From contig DFHP01000118.1 of assembly GCA_002371335.1 (NCBI GenBank), positions 9,172 through 18,178 of the forward strand: a stretch of 9,007 nt of DNA, given 5' to 3'. The notes under the pieces are model-generated. The model was not told the DNA's origin, searched no databases, and saw nothing but the letters and a program-made list of their open reading frames with translations. Position numbers and translations under genes: made by a program. Positions 1-5,590 of this stretch are shown piece after piece. Source of the DNA: Eubacterium sp. UBA3720. Lineage in GTDB: Bacteria > Bacillota > Clostridia > Lachnospirales > Lachnospiraceae. Position 1 is the stretch's first letter, and every line of letters starts with the position of its first letter.

Positions 1-126
1 GCTTCGCCGAGGCAGTATGATTTCCGCTCATACAGCAGATTCCGTTCATACAGAAGTTCTAATGCTTGTGCAGATTGTTTGAATCATTCACACAAATTTC
101 CCGTCCTACTGAGTTTTGTCATTACC
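1..126 (+). repeat. Dispersed repeat, copy A (left edge, probably continues upstream)
   Basis: Bases 1-103 are the reverse complement of 8673-8775 with a single mismatch (C at 25, A at 8751). Weaker similarity to the diverged copy at 8776-8892 continues to about base 126, where the block GTTTTGTCATTACC matches GTTTCGCAATTGCC of 8879-8892. Inside the copy there is a short tandem duplication with an 18-bp period (22-39 and 40-57, 15 of 18 identical). At the right edge of the window the equivalent sequence is one arm of a palindrome, so the missing arm probably lies just left of base 1. The repeat ends about 15 nt before the ribosome binding site of the PPOX gene. Confidence 0.9.
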
Positions 127-152
127 TGAGCAGAAGATGAAAGGAGAGGAAC

Positions 153-554
153 ATGGAAGGAATTAACAAAGTTTTTGAGTTTCTGGATGAGGCGCAGACA
201 TATTACCTGGCTACGGTGGAGGGCGATCAGCCCAGGGTAAGACCGTTTGGAACGGTTCTTCTGATGGACGGAAAGCTTTACATTCAGACAGGTAAGGTAA
301 AGGATGTCTCCAAACAGCTTGCGGCGAATCCTAAAGCAGAGGTATGTGCTTTTAAGAATGGAAAATGGCTTCGCGTTGCAGGAGAGCTGGTAAATGATGA
401 CAGTCATGAAGTAAAAGTTGCCATGCTGGAAAAAATGCCAAGCCTGAAGGGAATGTACAGCGCGGATGATGACAATATGCAGATGCTGTACTTTAAGAAC
501 GCTACTGCTACATTCAGCTCTTTTACCGAGGCACCGGAGACAGTTAAATTTTGA
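153..554 (+). CDS. Pyridoxamine 5'-phosphate oxidase-like FMN-binding split-barrel protein
   Basis: A 133-residue cytoplasmic protein of the PPOX-like split beta-barrel superfamily, whose members bind FMN, F420 or heme and are often described as general-stress or flavin-reductase-like proteins. Seen in the sequence: an N-terminal helix (about 3-15), the strand-turn-strand YYLATVEGDQPRVRPFG (17-33), which is the usual flavin-phosphate side of the barrel, and GKLYIQTGKVKDVSKQL (40-56), a typical second barrel segment, followed by NPKAEVCAF and a C-terminal barrel half. The length is normal for single-domain members. The start at 153 is supported by AAGGAGAGG at 141-149. The stop is followed by a 134-bp gap and the OhrR-like regulator on the same strand, with no terminator between, so the two may be co-transcribed. 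The substrate and exact cofactor cannot be read from the sequence. It is not the true PdxH, which is longer and made as a dimer with a PLP site. Confidence 0.88.
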   Translation: MEGINKVFEFLDEAQTYYLATVEGDQPRVRPFGTVLLMDGKLYIQTGKVKDVSKQLAANPKAEVCAFKNGKWLRVAGELVNDDSHEVKVAMLEKMPSLKGMYSADDDNMQMLYFKNATATFSSFTEAPETVKF

Positions 555-596
555 GCATTACAGGTGAAGGGTGACAGGTTAAAGAAGAGTGTTTTG

Positions 597-652
597 CCAG
601 ACAGATCAGACGCTTAAGGAACGCCCGTTTTTAGAGTATCCAGACAGATTAG
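597..652 (+). repeat. 13-bp direct repeat in PPOX-MarR intergenic region
   Basis: CCAGACAGATCAG (597-609) and CCAGACAGATTAG (640-652) differ at one base and start 43 bp apart, about four helical turns. They lie upstream of the regulator start at 689. They could be paired operator sites, but they do not resemble the published OhrR operator type, an AT-rich palindrome. The function is unknown. Confidence 0.5.
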
Positions 653-688
653 TGCGAGGATTTTATTGAATAAGAAAAGGGACTGAAT

Positions 689-1144
689 ATGAGAAAAACG
701 CAGACAGAAAATACATATGAGAGCCTGCGTCTGGAGAACCAGCTGTGTTTTCCGCTTTATGCATGCGCGAAAGAACTGGTCCGGCAGTATCGTAAGCCCC
801 TGAAAGAACTGGAACTTACTTACACGCAGTACATCGTAATGATGGTACTTTGGGAGTTTGGCGGAATGACGGAGGGGCAGCTTGGACGAAGGGTTCATCT
901 GGACTCCGGCACGCTGGCACCTCTTTTGAAACGGCTTGAAAAGCTGGGGCTTATTAACAGGAACCGGCCTGAGACGAATGAGCGGAAGCTGTTCCTTTCC
1001 CTTACAGACAAGGGAGAAGCGCTTAGAGAAAAAGCGCTGGCGGTCCCCACTGCTATGGAGGATTGTTTAGGGCTGTCAGGGGAGGAAGCGCAGCAGCTGA
1101 AACTGCTTCTGGACAAGGCGTTGAGCAATATGGATGAAAGGTAA
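689..1144 (+). CDS. MarR-family regulator of the OhrR type (thiol peroxide sensor)
   Basis: A 151-residue winged-helix repressor. It resembles Bacillus subtilis OhrR closely. The N-terminal LENQLCFPLY (15-24) carries Cys20 at the position of the reactive OhrR Cys15. Tyr34 (RQYRKPL) and Tyr45 (LTYTQY) sit at the positions of the two Tyr that hydrogen-bond that Cys. The recognition helix is DSGTLAPLLKRLEKLG (72-87) and the wing is RNRPETNERKLFLSLT (91-106). An extra Cys26 lies six residues after the sensing Cys, which might allow a local disulfide or mixed-thiol reaction (inference). In known OhrR proteins, organic hydroperoxides oxidise the Cys and release DNA. No ohr peroxidase gene is visible here, and the neighbour is a PPOX protein, so it may regulate that gene and itself. 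The start has AAAGGG at 676-681. A strong terminator follows the stop. Family assignment is sure; the OhrR subtype is likely but the effector is inferred. Confidence 0.9.
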   Translation: MRKTQTENTYESLRLENQLCFPLYACAKELVRQYRKPLKELELTYTQYIVMMVLWEFGGMTEGQLGRRVHLDSGTLAPLLKRLEKLGLINRNRPETNERKLFLSLTDKGEALREKALAVPTAMEDCLGLSGEEAQQLKLLLDKALSNMDER

Positions 1145-1151
1145 ATAGTAT

Positions 1152-1212
1152 AGGCGGAATCATGGATATCCCCGGTCGGACAGACGAAAGGATATCATGG
1201 TTCCGCCTTTTA
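1152..1212 (+). terminator. Rho-independent terminator after the MarR gene
   Basis: The arms AGGCGGAATCATGGATATCC (1152-1171) and GGATATCATGGTTCCGCCT (1190-1208) pair over about 19 bp with one bulged G and one G-U pair, followed by TTTTA. The loop is 18 nt. It ends plus-strand transcription seven bases after the MarR stop. On the minus strand it lacks a good U tract, so it is at best a weak terminator for the convergent AraC gene. Confidence 0.9.
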
Positions 1213-1299
1213 TGTGTGGTAAGGCTGAACGGCCGGAGCCGTGCCATGTGATGTGATGTAGTAATATATGAGAGCAAGACTTGAATCGTCGGCTGAGTT

Positions 1300-3726
1300 T
1301 CATGTCCTTTCAATACAGATCAGTTCTGTTTCGAGGGGCATTCGATCTGTCTCGAGAAGCAGATTGCCTTTACAGTCGACTACTTCAATCGAGCATTCGG
1401 GATCGGAATTTTCCCGAAGATAGGCTGTTTCTTCTGTGGTCGGATATGCCGGTGCCTGAAGCCTTATCCACAGGTCATAGGAGGAACCGTGCTCTTTGTT
1501 CAGTACATAGCGGAGGATCCGGTATTTCCCGGGCGTAAGTCCTTTGAGATTGAATCGCAGCTGCATCTGTTCTCCGGGCTGAAAGACGCTGCAGGCGTCC
1601 GCCGGATCGTCCAGCTGTTTGTAGCGATAACAGTTTATGTCACTGTAATGGCTGTAGTTATATATGAGAAGCTGTATATTGCCGCTGCCGCCATCTCTCG
1701 TCATGACATAACCGCTGCCGGCGCTGATCAGTTCCGTTCCCATTTCCGAGATCAGCCGCATTGCATGGTAACCTGCTTTGGGTATGCCGTTATATGTAAA
1801 TAAGCCGTATCCTCCGTGAAAGACACTTCGGATATGAGCCCGTTCTCCGATAAAATCTGTCAGCAGCCAATAGCCGAATACTGCCCGGCCGGCACTGATC
1901 GCCATATTTTTTGCCAGCCATACGGCTTTGTAGCATGTATCGCAGGAAAGATCCCTTTGCCAGAGAGTCGGACTGCATTCTTCCAGAAACAGTTCCCGTT
2001 CGTTTACATGATATTGTTCAAACAGAGCATCAAGCTCATCCAGTTTCTTTTTGAGCAGATCAGGATCCTTTGAAAGGAGAGCCGGCGCGGAACGCTGATT
2101 AAGAGTATATTCCATGAATAAAGAGTCGTCGGTCTGAACGCACGGATACCATTGGATAGAATGGAAGTCCGGGAGGCAGCTGTTTTTTGAGGCAAACCGG
2201 AGAAACCATGGAAGTCCTATCTGTTCGTTGTCTGTCAGATCCGGAAAGCATCCGGTGCCGCCGAACTGCAGATCCGGATCAAAATCCTTAACGGTCTGCC
2301 ACGTAGACTGATAGAGTTCCGCGTAATCTTCCAGTGTCAGGCAGCCGATCCGCACATAGCTGAGGCTGATGGTCGCGAACCGCCATGTCCTGAGAGCATG
2401 TATCCCGTATCTGTCAGCCAGATGCTGAAGCAATGCTCTGACAAGAAGCTTCCATTTTTCCAGATCGGAGCAGCCGGAAATGACAGAAGGGCGGTCGAAA
2501 ATACGTGTTTGTTCCTTTGCCAGTATGGAAGGCATGAAACTGAGTTCGACAAACGGCGTCATTCCGAGTCCTGTCACAAAGTCAAACAGCAGATCCACAT
2601 AAGAGAAAGAAAATATGGGCTTTCCTTCCGCGGTTTCGCCGTAGATATACATATCATCATCTAAAAGTCCGTGACAGCGGAAATATCTGAATCCGATCTC
2701 TTTCTGTGCTCTTTTTATCTGTTCACAAACATCGGAAAGCAGTCCCTCCCGCGCGTAGCCTATGTTCAGCATTCTGGTCCAGCTGTGGTCTTTTTTCTCC
2801 CGATTCCTGCAGTCTATCTCGAGAAGTTCTTTTCGCAGAGTGACTTTGCTTGTATCCTTTTCCGGCATGTGGACCAGCAGAACAGAAAGATCGCTTCGCT
2901 GATCATGGACGGAAAGAATGCCGGCGTGCATTTGTCCGGAGACCGGGTGTATTTGTCTGAACTGTCCCGGAGTCATCTGATATTCCTGTTTGAATGTTTC
3001 GATAAAGACGCTGGCGTTGCGGAAACCGCAGTCATACGCGATCTGTGTGATGGATATGTCTTCCTGGGCGAGCATCTGGCGGGCGTGGATCATTCGAACT
3101 TTTCTCAGATAGGAGGAGAAATTCATTCCCGTTGTTTTCTGGAAAAACCTGGACAGGTAGCTGGATGAAAAATGAACCTCCGACGCCAGAGATGAGAGAG
3201 AAATTTCCTCGTTCCAGTGTGAATCAATGTAGCGGATAACATATTCCGTTTTCGGATCAACGCCGTTCCCGTCGCCCGCTTCGCCGAAATGTTCGGCCAG
3301 GTATTGAAGAAGCTGCATAAGAGTACTGTTCAGGGATCTGGAAACATCATGGTGGTTCTGAAGGTATTCGTAAAAAAGAGTTGCATAGAGTTCACGCATA
3401 TGCTGATACTCGATCTGCAGTTCTCTGCCCTCAGGCGTATAACAATGATAAGTACAGAGCGCGGCGTCCCCGGCCAGCTGCAGGATCTCACGGGGGATCT
3501 GCAGCATGATCGCTGACGAATCGATGCAGGAAATGCGGAATAACCTTTCGGGGTTCACTGCCAGAATTCCGCCTGCTGACAATACGTATTCTTCTTCGGA
3601 TACAATGATATGAGTCTTTCCGCCCAGACCGAAAAACAGATTTAAGCTGCCGTCTATACGAAACGAAGTCTCCTGTTTCTGCATGACATGAAATACGATC
3701 TTTGAGCTGGATTGTTTTTCCTGCAT
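1300..3726 (-). CDS. AraC-family regulator fused to a GH39-like (beta-xylosidase-type) domain, probably a pseudo-enzyme sensor
   Basis: An 808-residue cytoplasmic transcription factor, about three times the usual AraC length. Order: N-terminal cupin-like sensor (about 20-85), helical linker (105-150), AraC DNA-binding domain with two helix-turn-helices (176-200 SLSSLASEVHFSSSYLSRFF..., 225-253 SITQIAYDCGF...MTP), then a GH39-like TIM barrel (about 312-670) and a C-terminal beta-sandwich (about 680-808). The GH39 resemblance is seen in RCHGLLDDDMYIY (350-361... around the family's HGL-DD motif), in TWRF (447-450), in DTCYKAVWLAKN (596-607) and in the C-terminal GKYRILRYVLN segment. After TWRF the family's WNEP acid/base motif is absent: residues 451-460 read ATISLSYVRI. 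A Glu pair (E582-E583) remains near the nucleophile position. I infer sugar sensing without hydrolysis. ATG at 3726 is preceded by AGGAAAGGA. It is divergent from the symporter operon, which it probably activates. Confidence 0.9.
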   Translation of the reverse strand: MQEKQSSSKIVFHVMQKQETSFRIDGSLNLFFGLGGKTHIIVSEEEYVLSAGGILAVNPERLFRISCIDSSAIMLQIPREILQLAGDAALCTYHCYTPEGRELQIEYQHMRELYATLFYEYLQNHHDVSRSLNSTLMQLLQYLAEHFGEAGDGNGVDPKTEYVIRYIDSHWNEEISLSSLASEVHFSSSYLSRFFQKTTGMNFSSYLRKVRMIHARQMLAQEDISITQIAYDCGFRNASVFIETFKQEYQMTPGQFRQIHPVSGQMHAGILSVHDQRSDLSVLLVHMPEKDTSKVTLRKELLEIDCRNREKKDHSWTRMLNIGYAREGLLSDVCEQIKRAQKEIGFRYFRCHGLLDDDMYIYGETAEGKPIFSFSYVDLLFDFVTGLGMTPFVELSFMPSILAKEQTRIFDRPSVISGCSDLEKWKLLVRALLQHLADRYGIHALRTWRFATISLSYVRIGCLTLEDYAELYQSTWQTVKDFDPDLQFGGTGCFPDLTDNEQIGLPWFLRFASKNSCLPDFHSIQWYPCVQTDDSLFMEYTLNQRSAPALLSKDPDLLKKKLDELDALFEQYHVNERELFLEECSPTLWQRDLSCDTCYKAVWLAKNMAISAGRAVFGYWLLTDFIGERAHIRSVFHGGYGLFTYNGIPKAGYHAMRLISEMGTELISAGSGYVMTRDGGSGNIQLLIYNYSHYSDINCYRYKQLDDPADACSVFQPGEQMQLRFNLKGLTPGKYRILRYVLNKEHGSSYDLWIRLQAPAYPTTEETAYLRENSDPECSIEVVDCKGNLLLETDRMPLETELICIERT

Positions 3727-3760
3727 GATTTTTTCCTTTCCTGTTATATATCCAATTATA
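3727..3760 (-). promoter_or_regulatory. Candidate promoter -10 and RBS of the AraC-GH39 gene
   Basis: Read on the minus strand, a perfect TATAAT (plus-strand ATTATA at 3755-3760) lies about 30 bp upstream of the start codon, followed by AGGAAAGGA as ribosome binding site about seven bases before ATG. No good -35 hexamer is seen 17 bp upstream, so the promoter may be weak or regulated. The assignment is by motif only. Confidence 0.45.
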
Positions 3761-3797
3761 TGTTCCTGTCCGGTGCGCCTCTTTCGTCATGACTGAC

Positions 3798-3845
3798 CTT
3801 CCCGCTTCATGATCAGACTGTTTCAGAGTGGGAAGTTTTATTTCC
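3798..3845 (+). other. Terminator-like hairpin carrying a piece of the right-edge repeat
   Basis: CTTCCCGCT (3798-3806) pairs with AGTGGGAAG (3827-3835) over 9 bp including one G-U, and TTTTATTT follows. The 20-nt loop plus flanks (3806-3827) is identical, inverted, to 8953-8974. The block GGGAAGTTTT (3830-3839) is also shared with the right-edge repeat. No plus-strand gene ends here, so a normal terminator role is unclear; it might stop antisense transcription or be a remnant of a repeat insertion. The right arm could alternatively pair with AAATTTCCC ending at 3870. Confidence 0.55.
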
Positions 3846-3920
3846 TTAATAATATAAGAATAAATTTCCCGGTGCTATCCGTTGTTTGACTTCTCAATAT
3901 CAGTTTTTTGTCATCGGTTC

Positions 3921-3950
3921 TTTCCGGGGCGTGATTTCCGCCCCCGGAAA
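3921..3950. other. GC-rich inverted repeat in the divergent region
   Basis: TTTCCGGGGCG (3921-3931) and CGCCCCCGGAAA (3939-3950) pair over 11 bp with one bulged C and a 7-nt loop. Neither side is followed by a T run, so it is not a typical terminator. It lies 15 bp upstream of the first TATAAT of the symporter promoter region. It could be an operator or a cruciform/attenuator; the sequence does not decide. Confidence 0.6.
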
Positions 3951-3960
3951 AGGAAAAAAT

Positions 3961-4015
3961 CCGATATAATCCGGAATCATACCGAATATCTGGATAATCT
4001 TTTTTTATCTATAAT
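3961..4015 (+). promoter_or_regulatory. Candidate AraC-type operator pair and -10 elements of the symporter operon
   Basis: CCGATATAAT (3961-3970) and CCGAATATCT (3982-3991) begin 21 bp apart, the two-turn spacing typical of AraC-family half-sites, and both registers also share AATC about 15 bases in. TATAAT at 4010-4015 is the best -10 for the operon. It lacks a consensus -35 at 17 bp, which fits activator dependence. Motif-level inference only. Confidence 0.35.
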
Positions 4016-4030
4016 TACATTAACAAAAAA

Positions 4031-4042
4031 ACAATGCATTGT
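4031..4042. promoter_or_regulatory. 12-bp perfect palindrome, candidate operator
   Basis: ACAATGCATTGT is a perfect dyad located just downstream of the candidate -10 at 4010-4015, roughly +9 to +20 of the predicted transcript. Repressor sites often sit there. No matching local repressor is certain. Confidence 0.35.
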
Positions 4043-4114
4043 GAAGCGGCTGCGGACCTGCAGCGGCGAAGATAACAAAACTGATGATCTGAGAAATCAA
4101 GGGAGGTATGAAAC

Positions 4115-5503
4115 ATGGCAAACACGAACGGTACAAACACGGCACCGGCCAGGACCGTTTATAAAACAACTTTAATCGAAAAGATCGCATACGGCATGGG
4201 AGATGTAGCATGTAACGTCGTATTCGCGATCACATCCAGTCTTCTGGTTTACTTTTACACGAATGTAGCCGGCGTTTCCGCGGCACTCGTAGGAACGATC
4301 CTTCTGGCATCCAGAATCTTTGACGGCATATCTGATCTGCTGATGGCGCAGATCACAGATAAGGTTAATTCAAAACTTGGAAAATACAGATGCTGGGTTC
4401 TCTGGATGGCTATTCCATACGCTATAAGCGCGATCCTTCTGGTCTGCGTCCCGGGCAACTCTTCGACAGCAGTTCAGGCGGCATACATCTTTATCACCTA
4501 TAACCTTTGTACTACGGTATGCTACACAGCACTGAACCTGCCGTACTCTTCACTGGCACCGACAATGACAAACGATGATCAGGATCTGGCAAAGCTGAAT
4601 CTTTTCCGTATGTCTATGTCACCGATCGGAAACCTGATCATTACAGCACTGACACTTCCATTCATCCGTCTGATGGGCGGCGACAGAAAAGCATGGATCA
4701 TCGTAACTACGATTTACGGCGTGATCGCTGTATTAATGCTTCTGTGGACATTCTTCGGAACGAAAGAGCGTTTCCATCCGGCAGCTGCCAAGGAGACAGA
4801 GGGTCTTCCGTTTAGCCAGCGTCTGAAAGCTCTTTTCGCAAACAAATACTTTATCATTCTGACACTGACAATGATCTCCGTTTCTCTTTATCAGAACGTA
4901 AACGGAACATGTACGACTTATTACGCACAGTATATGCTCGGCAATCCTGAGGGAATGGGTATCCTGCAGACAGCAGAGAAGATCCCGTGGATAATCGGAG
5001 TTATCATTCTGGCACCTTTCATTAAAAAATTCGGAAAGAGAAACCTGGTACTTTTCGGAGCAATCCTTTGTATCGCATCCATGGCACTCGTACTGATCGC
5101 ACCGACAAGCTATCCGATGCTTCTGACAGCAGCTGTCATGAGAGGTTTTGGTGAGGCTCCTTTCTACGGATGTATCTTTACGATGCTTGCAGATGTAATC
5201 GAATATGGTCACTGGAAAACAGGACTTCGTGTTCACGCTCTGGTATTCTCAGCATTCACAGTAGGACAGAAGCTTGGCGGCGGACTTGCTGCATGGGCAA
5301 TCGGTCATCTGATGGAGGCTTCAGGATTTACAGGTAAAGAAGTCGAGATCGCATCCGCAGTTTCCATGGTAAAGAATCTGTACATCTGGGGAACAATTCT
5401 CGCATGGGGCCTGGTTGCGGTTCTCATGATCGTTTACCATCTCGATAAGCAGTATGATACGATCATCAAAGAGCTTGATGAAAGAGAGCGCGCAAAGGCA
5501 TAA
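4115..5503 (+). CDS. GPH-family (glycoside-pentoside-hexuronide) sugar:cation symporter, MFS fold
   Basis: A 462-residue integral membrane protein with about 12 transmembrane helices, the normal size for GPH (MelB/XylP/UidB-like) carriers, which bring glycosides or oligosaccharides in together with Na+ or H+. Seen in the sequence: the N-terminal signature IEKIAYGMGDVACN (21-34), the loop 2-3 motif DGISDLLMAQITDKVNSKLG (70-89) followed by KYRCW, and the C-half signature ADVIEYGHWKTGLR (359-372) followed by a conserved VGQKLGGGLAAW segment. The cytoplasmic middle loop lies around 218-240 and a charged tail at 445-462. AAGGGAGG at 4099-4106 supports the start. It is the first gene of a three-gene operon, 87 bp ahead of the esterase, and divergent from the AraC-GH39 regulator. 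The GH39-like sensor suggests a xylo-oligosaccharide or related glycoside as substrate, but residues alone do not settle sugar or ion. Confidence 0.93.
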   Translation: MANTNGTNTAPARTVYKTTLIEKIAYGMGDVACNVVFAITSSLLVYFYTNVAGVSAALVGTILLASRIFDGISDLLMAQITDKVNSKLGKYRCWVLWMAIPYAISAILLVCVPGNSSTAVQAAYIFITYNLCTTVCYTALNLPYSSLAPTMTNDDQDLAKLNLFRMSMSPIGNLIITALTLPFIRLMGGDRKAWIIVTTIYGVIAVLMLLWTFFGTKERFHPAAAKETEGLPFSQRLKALFANKYFIILTLTMISVSLYQNVNGTCTTYYAQYMLGNPEGMGILQTAEKIPWIIGVIILAPFIKKFGKRNLVLFGAILCIASMALVLIAPTSYPMLLTAAVMRGFGEAPFYGCIFTMLADVIEYGHWKTGLRVHALVFSAFTVGQKLGGGLAAWAIGHLMEASGFTGKEVEIASAVSMVKNLYIWGTILAWGLVAVLMIVYHLDKQYDTIIKELDERERAKA

Positions 5504-5575
5504 TAAAAGAGCGGAGTAAAATATTAATAAGAAGTTATATATGAAGGATCGATGATCCGCAGTTGGGTTTTACAC

Positions 5576-5590
5576 AGAGAGGAAGTTTCC
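5576..5590 (+). promoter_or_regulatory. RBS deciding the esterase start
   Basis: AGAGAGGAAG at 5576-5585 sits at good distance from ATG 5591. An in-frame ATG at 5552 has AAGGA only three bases before it and lies in the loop of a small hairpin (GGATC-GAT-GATCC, 5546-5558), so it is less likely. Confidence 0.65.

Larger units (their letters stand above)
3727..4114. promoter_or_regulatory. Divergent regulatory region between AraC-GH39 and the symporter operon
   Basis: This 388-bp gene-free stretch separates the two divergent start codons. Besides the AraC promoter and the repeat-derived hairpin it holds: a GC-rich hairpin at 3921-3950; two TATAAT hexamers (3965-3970, 4010-4015), neither with a good -35, as is usual for AraC-activated promoters; two CCGA-starting elements 21 bp apart (3961, 3982); a perfect 12-bp palindrome ACAATGCATTGT (4031-4042); and the symporter ribosome binding site AAGGGAGG (4099-4106). 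No open reading frame here looks coding. Confidence 0.7.

Noticed and set aside
1..126. CRISPR array or tandem-repeat locus at the edge repeats
   Set aside because: There are only two short 18-bp units with no spacers; the structure is palindromic, not a direct-repeat array.
84..407. 107-codon minus-strand frame overlapping the PPOX gene and repeat A
   Set aside because: It overlaps a supported gene on the opposite strand, without RBS or recognisable domain.
1213..1299. Terminator for the AraC-GH39 gene
   Set aside because: Only a 5-bp stem (ACGGC/GCCGT) without a T run is present; not enough to call.
2330..2400. Frameshift explaining loss of the GH39 acid/base motif
   Set aside because: The frame is open and the family-like sequence resumes with LTLEDYAELY in the same frame and spacing, so substitution rather than a frameshift is the simpler reading.
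2671..3168. 165-codon open frame on the plus strand inside the AraC-GH39 gene
   Set aside because: It is antisense to well-recognised AraC DNA-binding domain sequence, has no RBS and its translation resembles no known domain; a shadow frame.
4733..5236. 167-codon minus-strand frame inside the symporter gene
   Set aside because: It is antisense to conserved transmembrane segments and the GPH signature; Cys/His-rich by chance of codon use.
5552..5590. Upstream in-frame start for the esterase
   Set aside because: Its Shine-Dalgarno spacing is too short, the ATG lies in a hairpin loop, and the 13 extra residues match nothing in the family; 5591 has a better site.
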